Assembly: GCA_021793295.1 (NCBI GenBank)
Contig: JAJYTA010000001.1
Span: forward strand, 1 to 64,000
Source of the DNA: Actinomycetes bacterium
GTDB lineage: Bacteria > Actinomycetota > Actinomycetes > Jiangellales > Jiangellaceae
DNA length: 64,000 bases
Direction of reading: 5' to 3'
Below the pieces are notes generated by a model, which saw only the letters and a program-made list of their open reading frames with translations, did no database searches and was not told the origin of the DNA. This document shows, piece after piece, positions 1-9,300 of this stretch; the stretch's first letter is position 1, and the number at the start of each line of letters is the position of its first letter. The translations under genes and the position numbers were made by a program.

Positions 1-861
1 ATGCCCACGATGCGGTGGATCGACAATCGTCTCTTCTTGAAACGCGACCTCTTCGCTGTCGTGCGACAGCACGATCTCGGTCAATCCAGCCATCGTGCCG
101 TCCGGCGTCATGGCGGCCGCGCCCCACGAGCCGCGTCGCATCCGGGCGATCCGGTCGTCGTGTTCCCGGACTCGCGCTGCGTCCCACACCTCCGGCTCGT
201 AGTCCAATTCCCCCAGCGGCGCGTCGGTGCTCATCCGCGCCATCAACCGGGCGTACTCGTCGACGTAGTCGTCGGGCACGCGGTCACGCCACGTGACGAT
301 CTCGTAGCCCGCAGCGTGCGGGCTGGCAGCCTGTTCGAGCTCGTCCAGGCGCGCGGTGTCGATGGGCAGCCGTTGTGCCCGGAGGATCTCGATGATCCGC
401 CGGGTGTAGCCGTGGTGTTCGGCGAAGTGCGTTCCGGAGGTCTCGTACGGTCCGGGCGGGCCTTCGATGTCAGCCATGAACCGGGTACGTCCTCGACGGC
501 GGGCGTCGGCTTCGGCCGCCTCGAGCAGCGCGGAGCCGATCCCCCGACGACGGGCAGCCGGGACGACGGCGACGTCGATCTGCGCCATCGCCAGGTTGTC
601 GGTGAGCGGGAAGAACGCGACCGCCGACCCGACGACCCCGCCCGCCTCGTCCGAGGCGATCAGAAGGCACGTGTCGTTCGCCATACTGGGCGTGTTCCGG
701 ACCCGCAGCTCGTGTTCGAGCCAGTGTGGGCCGTCGGGGAAGTCGTGCCGGTGCGCGGCGTCGAAGGCGGCGAACCACGCGCCGAAGACGTCGTCGGCGG
801 TCTCGATCGTTCGGATGTTCGCGACGGGTGCGTCGCCCCGGGAACGGTCACGCAAGTCCAT
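1..861 (-). CDS. GNAT-family N-acetyltransferase, 3' end truncated by window edge
   Basis: Read directly on the minus strand from ATG at 859-861 (MDLRDRSRGDAPVANIRTIE...VAVVPAARRRGIGSALLEAAEADARRRGR...); frame open to base 1; GNAT acetyl-CoA loop RRRGIGSALL. Not in the ORF track because no stop lies inside the window. Confidence 0.85.
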   Translation of the reverse strand, partial: MDLRDRSRGDAPVANIRTIETADDVFGAWFAAFDAAHRHDFPDGPHWLEHELRVRNTPSMANDTCLLIASDEAGGVVGSAVAFFPLTDNLAMAQIDVAVVPAARRRGIGSALLEAAEADARRRGRTRFMADIEGPPGPYETSGTHFAEHHGYTRRIIEILRAQRLPIDTARLDELEQAASPHAAGYEIVTWRDRVPDDYVDEYARLMARMSTDAPLGELDYEPEVWDAARVREHDDRIARMRRGSWGAAAMTPDGTMAGLTEIVLSHDSEEVAFQEETIVDPPHRGH

Positions 862-930
862 GCGTCGCAGCCTGACAACTCCGGGCGGGCGTGACAACGG
901 GTTTTCGTCCCCGGGCAGGCGTCGATGGTC

Positions 931-1012
931 CTGACACCACGAGGCGATCTGTCACACCAACAGGCTTACACCGGTGGTGCGGTAGGGATTTGCCTAGTGA
1001 ACATGATCATTT
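931..1012 (-). repeat. Dispersed intergenic element, copy A
   Basis: caccacgaggcgatctg...caccaacaggcttacaccggtggtgcggtagggatttgcctagtgaacatgatcattt; matches 9098-9178 in both end blocks and in hairpin position. Confidence 0.75.
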
Positions 1013-2365
1013 GGAGTTGTTCAGGGCGAGTTGGGTCTCTACGACGGCGGCCAGGCGCTTGGCTACCGCCTCGGCTTGGGCGGCGGTGGCGGCCTCGACC
1101 ATCACCCGCACCAGCGGCTCGGTGCCGGACGGACGCAACAGCACCCGGCCGGTGTCGCCCAGCTCCGCTTCGGCTTCGGCCACAGCGGCGGTGACGCCTT
1201 CGTCGACGCCCACCCGCGTCTTGTCCACGCCGGTGACGTTGACCAGCACCTGCGGCAGTCGCTGAACCACCCCGGCGAGATCGGCCAGCGGCCGGCCCGA
1301 CGACGCCATCCGCGCAAGCAGGTGGACGGCGGTGAGCACGCCGTCTCCGGTGGTGCCGTGGTCCAGCATCACGACGTGCCCGGACTGCTCGCCGCCCAGG
1401 GCGTAGCCGCCGGCCTTCATCGCTTCCAGCACGTACCGGTCACCCACCGCGGTGTCGATCACCTCGATACCGGCCGAACGCATCGCCAGCCGGAATCCCT
1501 CGTTCGACATCACCGTCGCGACCACGGCGTCGCGGCGAAGCGTGCCGTTCTCACGCATCGCCAAGGCCAGAATCGCCATGATCTGGTCCCCGTCGACGAT
1601 CTCGCCGGAGGCGTCGACGGCCAAGCACCGGTCCGCGTCGCCGTCGTGGGCGATCCCCACATCGGCCCCGGCCGCGACGACCTCGGCGGCCACCACGTCC
1701 AGGTGCGTCGATCCACAGTCCCGGTTGATGTTCAGCCCGTCCGGCTCGGCGCACACTGCCATCACGTCGGCACCGAGTCGTCGCAGAGCCTCCGGCGCGG
1801 CCCGGTACGCCGCACCGTGTGCACAGTCGACGACCACCTTCAGCCCTTCCAACCGGGCCGGGGCGGTGCCGACGATGTGCGACACGTACGTTTCGAGACC
1901 TTCGGGGTGATCGGTGACCCGGCCCACGTCCGCGCCGGTCGGGCGGTTCCACGGCTCGCGCATCCGCGCCTCGATGGCGTCCTCGATGGAATCGTCGAGC
2001 TTCTGCCCGCCTTTGGCGAAGAACTTGATGCCGTTGTCGGGCATCGGGTTGTGGCTGGCCGACAGGACCACACCGAGGTCCGCGTCGAGCACGCCGGTGA
2101 GATACGCCACCGCCGGCGTCGGGAGGATGCCGACCCGGTACACGTCCGCACCGGCACTGGCCAACCCCGCGACCACCGCGGACTCCAGAAACTCACCCGA
2201 AGCGCGGGGATCTCGCCCGACCACCGCTACGGGTCGCCGGTGCGCGAATCCGCCGATCTCGCCCAGCACGTGAGCGGCAGCCACGGACAGGTCGAGCGCC
2301 AGTTCGGCGGTCAGATCGGAGTTCGCCAACCCCCGAACGCCGTCAGTGCCGAAGAGACGGGCCAC
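1007..2365 (-). CDS. glmM: Phosphoglucosamine mutase
   Basis: [15 protein letters not shown]-terminus, active-site serine loop [18 protein letters not shown], downstream of rplM-rpsI; GTG start at 2365 preferred over the longer ORF start. Confidence 0.95.
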   Translation of the reverse strand: MARLFGTDGVRGLANSDLTAELALDLSVAAAHVLGEIGGFAHRRPVAVVGRDPRASGEFLESAVVAGLASAGADVYRVGILPTPAVAYLTGVLDADLGVVLSASHNPMPDNGIKFFAKGGQKLDDSIEDAIEARMREPWNRPTGADVGRVTDHPEGLETYVSHIVGTAPARLEGLKVVVDCAHGAAYRAAPEALRRLGADVMAVCAEPDGLNINRDCGSTHLDVVAAEVVAAGADVGIAHDGDADRCLAVDASGEIVDGDQIMAILALAMRENGTLRRDAVVATVMSNEGFRLAMRSAGIEVIDTAVGDRYVLEAMKAGGYALGGEQSGHVVMLDHGTTGDGVLTAVHLLARMASSGRPLADLAGVVQRLPQVLVNVTGVDKTRVGVDEGVTAAVAEAEAELGDTGRVLLRPSGTEPLVRVMVEAATAAQAEAVAKRLAAVVETQLALNNSK

Positions 2366-2466
2366 ATGTGCTCCTTGAAACAGGCCAATAGGTCGGGACA
2401 CGAACGGCCCCGGAGCAGAGTACCCCCGGGGCCGGACTCGTGTGACCCGCGCTGCTGAGCGCGTGA

Positions 2467-2976
2467 TCAGCGCTTGCTGTACTGAGGAGCCTTACGCGCC
2501 TTCTTCAGACCCGCCTTCTTCCGCTCGATGATGCGAGCGTCGCGGGTGAGGAAGCCGGCCTTCTTCAGCGCCGGACGGTTGTTCTCGGGATCGGCGGCGT
2601 TGAGCGCACGAGCGATCCCCAGGCGCATGGCACCGGCCTGACCGCTGGGGCCGCCACCGGCGACCAGAGCGATGACGTCGTAGCGGTCGGTGAGCTCGAG
2701 CTCGACGAACGGCGAGCTGACCAGCTGCTGGTGCACCTTGTTCGGGAAGTACACGTCCAGCGCCCGCCCGTTGATGCTCCACTGGCCGGAGCCCGGAACG
2801 ATCCGCACGCGGGCGATGGCCCGCTTGCGACGGCCCGTCGCGGAAGCCGGCTCGATGGCCGAGAAGCGCGACGGGGCGGACTCGGAGGTGTAGCTCTCGA
2901 CGGTGATCTCGTCGGTCTCGACAGGGGTCTCGGTCATGTCCTCACTCACGGTTGGCTCACTGGCCGCCTGGGTCAC
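2467..2976 (-). CDS. rpsI: 30S ribosomal protein S9
   Basis: C-terminal ...[24 protein letters not shown]; partner of rplM. Confidence 0.97.
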   Translation of the reverse strand: MTQAASEPTVSEDMTETPVETDEITVESYTSESAPSRFSAIEPASATGRRKRAIARVRIVPGSGQWSINGRALDVYFPNKVHQQLVSSPFVELELTDRYDVIALVAGGGPSGQAGAMRLGIARALNAADPENNRPALKKAGFLTRDARIIERKKAGLKKARKAPQYSKR

Positions 2977-3416
2977 TGCGCGACCTGGCCGATCTGGTAG
3001 GGCACCGGCTGCTGAGCCTGGTGCGGATGCTCGGGGCCTGCGTACACCTTCAGCTTCGACAACATCTGCCGCCCGAGGCTGTTGTGCGGGAGCATGCCCT
3101 TGACCGCCTTCTCGATGACCCGGCGCGGGTTCCTCTCGAGGAGGTCGTCGTATGTGGTGGCGCGCAGCCCACCCGGCCGCCCGGAGTGGCGGTAGTCGAT
3201 CTTCTGTTCACGCTTCATCCCCGTGAGCGCGACCTTGTCGGCGTTCACGACGATGACGAAGTCACCGGTGTCGACGTGCGGCGCATAGACCGGCTTGTGC
3301 TTGCCGCGCAGCAGGGTGGCGGTCTGGCTGGCGAGCCGGCCGAGGACCACGTCGGTGGCGTCGATGACGTGCCACTGACGCTGGACGTCGCCGGGCTTGG
3401 GGCTATACGTGCGCAC
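2973..3416 (-). CDS. rplM: 50S ribosomal protein L13
   Basis: [30 protein letters not shown]...; overlaps rpsI start. Confidence 0.97.
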   Translation of the reverse strand: MRTYSPKPGDVQRQWHVIDATDVVLGRLASQTATLLRGKHKPVYAPHVDTGDFVIVVNADKVALTGMKREQKIDYRHSGRPGGLRATTYDDLLERNPRRVIEKAVKGMLPHNSLGRQMLSKLKVYAGPEHPHQAQQPVPYQIGQVAQ

Positions 3417-3604
3417 GAGTCGCTGCCTTCGCTTCGTCGATGGAGGATGGAACTGGTCGGCGCATACCGGGTACCGAGAAGATCATCTCGATGAGACGCC
3501 AGTACGCACAACGACTCGACAGGATACCCGCCCAAACAGCAACGGGTCAAAACGCTGGTTGGGGCAGGCACATCGGGCCGGTGTCTGCCCCTCAGCATAC
3601 CTGG

Positions 3605-6600
3605 TCACGATCGACAGCCGAACAGCGTGGACAAGCCGAAGTCCTCGACCGTCGAGCGCCCAGGCTGGACGCGCGAGCGGCGGAACTCCGGGCGCCAGCC
3701 GTCGGCGGCCACGACCAGCTCGACCGGGTTGTTCCGGCGATCCAGCCATATCGAGTACACGCCGTTGCGGTCGGTACGCAGGGTGAAGCTGGCTTCGCGT
3801 CCGTCGACCGCCACGACCGCCCCGGCGACCGGCTCCGCCGACCCGTCACAGCGCTCCCCTACGATCGTCCCGGTCAGCTCGCCCCAGCCGCGCGGCGGCT
3901 CCACCGTCATGGCGACGTCGATCGCCGCGCCGTACGGCGATCCGTTCTCGACGGTGATCCGGCCGTTGTACTCACCTGGCTGGTCGACGCCCTCGGCGGC
4001 GGCGTCCAGGGTGAGAGTCACGTCGATGCTCTCACCCGCGGCCAGACGGAACTCCTCGACGTCGGCGGACAGCCACGCCAGATCGTTCGACGCGCCGCAC
4101 GAGCCGTAGCCGGGGAGGACCTCCGCGCGGGGCGAGCCGCCCCGGCCGGAGTCGCCGCCGACCTTGTAGAAGCCGCACGCGCTCCCGCCGCGCACGACGG
4201 TTTCGTTGGCGTTCGGGATGGGGGTCCACCGGTCGGCCGCAGGGTCGTAGGCGAAGCCCTCGTTGGTGACCATGGTCTCCGTGGCGCCGCCGGAGACCAG
4301 CAGCACCCCGTTCGCCGCCGCGTAGCCCGAACCCCACAACCCGAAGGGCATCGACGCCAGCGGCGCCCATGCGTCGTTGGCCGGATCGTAGACATAGGTG
4401 CTGGTGAGCACCTGCACCTCGCCGTCAACCGTCTGGGTCACGCCACCTGCGCAGTACAACTTGGCGCCGATACCGCCACACGAGGCGTAGGAGACGTTCT
4501 CCGGATAGGCGGCCACCGCTTCCCATGCGTCCGCACCGGGCCGGTAGGCGTACACCGCGTCGGTTCCGCAGATGTTGCGGTCACACCCGCCGACCACGTA
4601 CATGACGCCGTCGACCACGCCCACCCCAGCTGCGGCGTAGGCTTCGGGCACCGAGGCGCCGGTACTCCACCGGTCGGCTTCCGCGCTGTAGATCTCCAAC
4701 TCCGGGACCGGCAGGCCGTTGACGGCCCACCCGCCGACCACGTAGATCCGGCCGTCGATCCAGGCCGCCGCCGGCTGAGCGCGTTCGTGGGCCAGCGCCG
4801 CTCGCGGCTGCCAGTTCGTGCCCTCGGGGTCGTAGGCGAACACGCCGTTCTCGGTACGCCCGCCGGAGGTGACGCCGGCGATGGAGTACACCGTCCCGTC
4901 GTCGCCGCGGACGACGCCGTTGTCCTTGATCGGTATCGGGTAGTTCGGCACGTAACTCCATGGCGCGGCGTACGGCGTCGAGTTCTCCTCGGTCGCCTCG
5001 GTCGTCGCGTCGGTCGAACCGCTCCAGCCGGGTGAGACCGCCGTCTCGATCCGATGCACCGGCGCGCCTGCCTGAGCAGCCAGCACCGACGACGTCCCGC
5101 CGGTCTCGCGCAAGGTGACGTCCACCGGCGCGGCGCCGTCGTTGGTCAGGGTGACCTGGTGGTTCTCCTGCGTTCCGAGCTCCTGCGTGGTGCTCACCGT
5201 GCTCGGCTCGATCACCAGATGACCGGCCTGCAAGGTGAAGTCCGCTCGAACCGTGCTCCCGGTGGCGACCTCCACCAGCTGCGTGGCCGGCTCGTAGGCG
5301 GCGCGAGTCGCGGTGAACTCCGTGGGCCCGGCCCCGTCGGTGACGGTCCAGTAGAAGCCGTCATCCAGGCCGGGATCGCTCGGCGTGGCTGCCGTCTTCA
5401 CCTCGGCCGCGCCACCGGCGATCGTGGCGCCGTTCAGGTAGGCGTCGGTGTTGCCGTCGACGACGTGCCCGGCGACGAGTCCGCCGTCCTGCGGGTCGCA
5501 GTGCTCGACGCCGAGCACCAGGTCGTCGATCTGCCAGAACCCGACGTTGATCGTCGAGTAGTGGAATCGCGCCTGGACCTGCGCCTGGTCGGCCGCTTGT
5601 GGCAGATCGATGGTGACGCGCAGCCCGCGCAGGCCACCGTTGGTCCTGCGCCAGACATTGGTCCAGGTTTCACCGCCGTCGAGGCTCACGTCGATCTCGC
5701 CGGTCGCATTCGTCGTGGCGCGGTAATCGGTCAGGAACGTCAGCACCGGGTCGGACACGCCGGTCAGGTCGGCCACCGGCGTCACCAGCGTGGTGTCGTA
5801 CTCGACGAAGTTGGGCAGGGCGTCGGCATTGAATGCCGCGAATCCGCCCGAGCCACCCGTCTGGTTGCCGCGTCCGGCCGGGTCGTCGAAACGCCACACC
5901 GCTCCGCTGTCGTTGTTGTCGATGACGCTCCAGCCCTCCGGCGCGGTGGTGTCGTCGAAGTGTGAGCGAATGCCGCTGACGCCCCAGTCGTATCCGGCAG
6001 CGTTACACGACTCGGCGTCCACCGGCACCTCGACGTCGTGGGTCATCGATTCGCCGGCGGTTTCGACGACCTGTTCGACGTCCTCGTAGCCCGGGTACTG
6101 CGCGATGACGCGCACGGTGTGGGCGGTGTTCGCCGGCAGCTTCAGCTCGTAGTGGCCGGTGAAGGGGTCGGTGTAAACCGGCGTGGGTGCGCCTTCGACA
6201 CTCACCCGCGCATACATCGGCCAGCCCTGGCCGGAGCCGTCCCGGACGGTGCCACTGACGACGACGGAGTCGAACGGGCTCAGCGCGACGTCGAGGGCCG
6301 CGGTCGAACCCTCCCCGACCGCGGCCGCCGACGCCGCGTCTTCGTAGCCGAACGCGGTGACCGTGACGTCGTAGTCCCCGGCGGTGAGGATCAGCGAGTA
6401 CGCGCCGTCGGCGTCGGTGACGACCGACCGCTCGATCACGCCGGTGGCGGTCACCGTGGCGTGTGCGACCGGCTCGCCCGTGGCCGCGTCGGTCACCGTG
6501 CCGGCCAGAACCCCGGTGGCCGGCCCGGTACGGCCTTCCACCAGCGCCAGCGCGTCCAGGCGGCCTTCGCCGTAGACGTTGTTGTTCTCCGGCGTGCCGC

Positions 6601-8005
6601 CACATTGGTCGTCGGGCGTGTCGATGGCGCTGGTGTCGAGCAGGTCGCGGGTCGCGTCGATGTCGCCGACCAGGGTCGGGTCGGCCGACCACAGCAGCGC
6701 CACGGCCCCGCTGACGTGCGGCGCGGCCATGGACGTCCCCGAGAGCACGTCGTAGCCGCCTTGCACCGTCGAGCGCACATCGGTGCCGGGGGCGGAGATG
6801 TCCGGCTTGATCGTGCCGTCCTGGCCGGGGCCTCGGCTTGATCGGCTGTTGATGGTGTTGGAGCTGTCGTGGTTGCCGACGGAGTAGTTGATCGTGCGGC
6901 TGCCCGGCGACCCGCTCGTCTCGCACGCCGGTCCGCTGTTGCCGTTGGCCCAGACGCCGAAGATGCCGGCATCGGCCCAGGCGATCAGGATGCCTTCGAT
7001 GAGCGGGTCATTGGACGGGACCCTCGACCCCCAGGAGTTGTTGATGATGTGCGGACGGCGCGCCGGGTCCGGATTCAGCCCGGCCAGGTCCGTCGGGGCG
7101 AGCATCCACTGCGCCGACGCGGCCAGGTGCGCTTCGGAACACACCGCGCAGCCGTTGGCGGCGATCCACGTGACGCCTGGCGCCACGCCGATGCGGTTGC
7201 CCTCGCCGCCGTCGCCGGCCATGGTGCCCATCGTGTGCGTGCCGTGCGAGTTCGTCGCGGCCTCGAACGGCTGCTCACTGGTGCCGGTCGCGTCGAACCA
7301 GTTGTAGTCGTGCGTGAATGTTCCGTCGCCGTTGTTGCCGCGGTACGACTCCACCAGCGCCGGGTGATCGAACTGGACGCCGCTGTCGATGTTCGCCACG
7401 ACGATCCCCTCGCCGCGGGTCTTCACCAGCTCCCAGACGTCGTCGGCGTTGATGTTGGCGATGCCCCACTCCACGCCGTCGCTGGCGGCCGCGGTGGTGT
7501 CTCGGTCGGCCTCGACCGGGTCGGGTTTCTCGTAGCTCTGCGGAGCCCGGATCTCGGCGACGGCGGTCAGGTCGGCGACCTGTTCGGCCAGCCCGATCGT
7601 GCCGGAGTCGACGAGGATCGAGTTGTTGACCCAGAACGACTGGTACTCGACACCTTGGGCCTCGAGCACCTCGATCACCGCCTGCTGCGATTCCTGCGCG
7701 GTCCGGGTGAGTTCGTCGACCACGGCCTGGCCTCGAGCGGCCCAGTCGTCGATGTCCCGTGCTGCGGACGTGTCCGCCCGAGCGCTCAGCCGGATCCAGA
7801 AGTCCGTGGTCGCCTCGGCCGTGAGCTCGTCGAGCAGTTCCGGCTCGATCTTGTCCGACGGCGCCGGTACTGGGCTCTCCACGTCTGCGGCCGACGCCGT
7901 CGGCGACAACAGGGCGGCGACCAGCGCCGTCCCGCCGAGCATGGCGGCCGCCATGAACCGGTAGGAGTGTTTCCGTCCGAGCTGCATTCGCGACCTCCTG
8001 GCCAC
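3605..8005 (-). CDS. Secreted S8 (subtilisin-like) serine peptidase with carboxypeptidase-regulatory-like and Kelch-repeat regions
   Basis: Signal peptide (AAAMLGGTALVAALLSPTASAA), catalytic blocks VVANIDSGVQ, HGTHTMGTM, SGTSMAAPHVSGAVALL; repeated GxVxDaaTGePVAxAtVta segments; Kelch-like IYVVGG.../MYVVGG... repeats. Confidence 0.9.
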   Translation of the reverse strand: MARRSRMQLGRKHSYRFMAAAMLGGTALVAALLSPTASAADVESPVPAPSDKIEPELLDELTAEATTDFWIRLSARADTSAARDIDDWAARGQAVVDELTRTAQESQQAVIEVLEAQGVEYQSFWVNNSILVDSGTIGLAEQVADLTAVAEIRAPQSYEKPDPVEADRDTTAAASDGVEWGIANINADDVWELVKTRGEGIVVANIDSGVQFDHPALVESYRGNNGDGTFTHDYNWFDATGTSEQPFEAATNSHGTHTMGTMAGDGGEGNRIGVAPGVTWIAANGCAVCSEAHLAASAQWMLAPTDLAGLNPDPARRPHIINNSWGSRVPSNDPLIEGILIAWADAGIFGVWANGNSGPACETSGSPGSRTINYSVGNHDSSNTINSRSSRGPGQDGTIKPDISAPGTDVRSTVQGGYDVLSGTSMAAPHVSGAVALLWSADPTLVGDIDATRDLLDTSAIDTPDDQCGGTPENNNVYGEGRLDALALVEGRTGPATGVLAGTVTDAATGEPVAHATVTATGVIERSVVTDADGAYSLILTAGDYDVTVTAFGYEDAASAAAVGEGSTAALDVALSPFDSVVVSGTVRDGSGQGWPMYARVSVEGAPTPVYTDPFTGHYELKLPANTAHTVRVIAQYPGYEDVEQVVETAGESMTHDVEVPVDAESCNAAGYDWGVSGIRSHFDDTTAPEGWSVIDNNDSGAVWRFDDPAGRGNQTGGSGGFAAFNADALPNFVEYDTTLVTPVADLTGVSDPVLTFLTDYRATTNATGEIDVSLDGGETWTNVWRRTNGGLRGLRVTIDLPQAADQAQVQARFHYSTINVGFWQIDDLVLGVEHCDPQDGGLVAGHVVDGNTDAYLNGATIAGGAAEVKTAATPSDPGLDDGFYWTVTDGAGPTEFTATRAAYEPATQLVEVATGSTVRADFTLQAGHLVIEPSTVSTTQELGTQENHQVTLTNDGAAPVDVTLRETGGTSSVLAAQAGAPVHRIETAVSPGWSGSTDATTEATEENSTPYAAPWSYVPNYPIPIKDNGVVRGDDGTVYSIAGVTSGGRTENGVFAYDPEGTNWQPRAALAHERAQPAAAWIDGRIYVVGGWAVNGLPVPELEIYSAEADRWSTGASVPEAYAAAGVGVVDGVMYVVGGCDRNICGTDAVYAYRPGADAWEAVAAYPENVSYASCGGIGAKLYCAGGVTQTVDGEVQVLTSTYVYDPANDAWAPLASMPFGLWGSGYAAANGVLLVSGGATETMVTNEGFAYDPAADRWTPIPNANETVVRGGSACGFYKVGGDSGRGGSPRAEVLPGYGSCGASNDLAWLSADVEEFRLAAGESIDVTLTLDAAAEGVDQPGEYNGRITVENGSPYGAAIDVAMTVEPPRGWGELTGTIVGERCDGSAEPVAGAVVAVDGREASFTLRTDRNGVYSIWLDRRNNPVELVVAADGWRPEFRRSRVQPGRSTVEDFGLSTLFGCRS

Positions 8006-8140
8006 CGCGGGCGCGAACCGCGGCGTTCGCCACGGTTCCGGCTGGATTGGGCTCGAACGTAGAGAAAGTCGTGATCACGGCTCAAGACGTGACAGCGGCG
8101 AGTCATGGCCAATGGCACGAACCCGACAGCCGGACGGGGC

Positions 8141-9049
8141 TCAGTGCGTCAGGTCGCAGCTCATCTCCGTCTGCTCCAGCTCGTGTTTCGCCCAGCCGGT
8201 GGATTGGAAGAACGGCGCCGCGGTGTCGGCAGGCACGAGCGGTGGAATCGACCATGGCCGGCCGGCGAACCGGGCCTGCAGCCCGGCGATCAGCCGGGTG
8301 CCGTAACCGCGGCGCCGAACGTCTGGATGAACCACCAAAGCGGTCAGCGTCACGGCCTCGGCAGTGGTCTTGACCAGGGCGAACGCGCGATCGTCCAGGC
8401 TGAAGGCGCGTCGTGGCGGCGCGGCGGCCGCCACCGTCTCGGGGGCGAGTTGCCACGGTGGGTCGACCGGGCCGGACTGCGCCAGCGCCCGTGCCACCCG
8501 CACCGGATCGACCTCCGCCACGCCGGGCGCGGCAGCGGTGTCAACAGGACCGTCCCACCGGTAGCCCACCAGCTGGCGCACGGGCTCGAACCCCAGCGAC
8601 TCGTAGAGGCGCACCGCCGCGGTGTTCGTCGAGATGACCTCGAGCACGAGGCGCTCGGAACCGGCAGCTGCGACCCGGCGCGCCACGTCGTGCATCAGGC
8701 TGCGCGCCACGCCGCGTCCCCGGTGATCCGGCGCCACCCCGAACCCGCCGAGCCGAGCGGTCCACCCGCGCCGGCACACCAGCGCGATGCCGGCCACGCG
8801 GTCACCGTCGAGGTAGATCCGGCTGAGGAACCGGTCGATGTCCTCCGCGCCGAAGCGCTGGGCGAATCCGGCGCCGTCGACCGTCATCGGCACGAGGTAG
8901 TCCTCGAACGACCTCGTCATCGCCGCGGCGGCGTCGTCCGACGACCACCCGTCGAGGGCGCTGGCCCGCAGCTCACCGGCGGGAGTGTCGACGACGAAGT
9001 CGGCTGCGGTGGACGGCGAGTCGGCCACGGCTGTGCGCACATCGGTCAT
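8141..9049 (-). CDS. Tandem-GNAT-domain N-acetyltransferase
   Basis: FGVAPDHRGRGVARSLMHDVARR...LYESLGF and a second LVVHPDVRRRGYGTRLIAGLQ motif. Internal start preferred because the longest ORF (to 9106) runs into repeat copy B. Confidence 0.75.
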   Translation of the reverse strand: MTDVRTAVADSPSTAADFVVDTPAGELRASALDGWSSDDAAAAMTRSFEDYLVPMTVDGAGFAQRFGAEDIDRFLSRIYLDGDRVAGIALVCRRGWTARLGGFGVAPDHRGRGVARSLMHDVARRVAAAGSERLVLEVISTNTAAVRLYESLGFEPVRQLVGYRWDGPVDTAAAPGVAEVDPVRVARALAQSGPVDPPWQLAPETVAAAAPPRRAFSLDDRAFALVKTTAEAVTLTALVVHPDVRRRGYGTRLIAGLQARFAGRPWSIPPLVPADTAAPFFQSTGWAKHELEQTEMSCDLTH

Positions 9050-9097
9050 GGCCGACGATTCTCTCATCGCGGGATGCGCGGCGCCGACGCTCGTGGC

Positions 9098-9178
9098 TTG
9101 CACCACGAGGCGTTCTGCTGCATCACCACCCGTGCATGGGTGGTGGGGCAGGGATTCGGCAAGTGAACATGATCATTT
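9098..9178 (-). repeat. Dispersed intergenic element, copy B
   Basis: caccacgaggcgttctgctgcatcaccacccgtgcatgggtggtggggcagggattcggcaagtgaacatgatcattt; perfect caccaccc/gggtggtg hairpin; same organisation as copy A. Confidence 0.75.
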
Positions 9179-9291
9179 CACCGGGCGGGGGTGGCTTTCT
9201 CGCGGTCCTTCTTGACGGCCCAGAACAGCAGCAGGACCAGGATGAGTATGTCTCCGCCGAGAAAGACCAGGGTCCAGAAGACGACGTCCAT
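9178..9291 (-). CDS. Small single-TM protein, MetS-like accessory subunit of NSS transporter
   Basis: 37 codons read directly: MDVVFWTLVFLGGDILILVLLLFWAVKKDREKATPAR; immediately downstream of the NSS transporter, same strand; absent from the ORF track because of size. Confidence 0.75.
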   Translation of the reverse strand: MDVVFWTLVFLGGDILILVLLLFWAVKKDREKATPAR

Positions 9292-9300
9292 GGTGCTGCC

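Noticed and set aside
1-894. 297-aa plus-strand ORF at the window start
   Set aside because: The minus strand gives a clear GNAT acetyltransferase with a proper start at 861; the plus ORF is low-information Arg/Val-rich.
8141-9049. Labelling the tandem GNAT protein as mycothiol synthase (mshD)
   Set aside because: Two GNAT domains fit superficially, but typical MshD C-terminal motifs were not evident, so only a family-level call is made.
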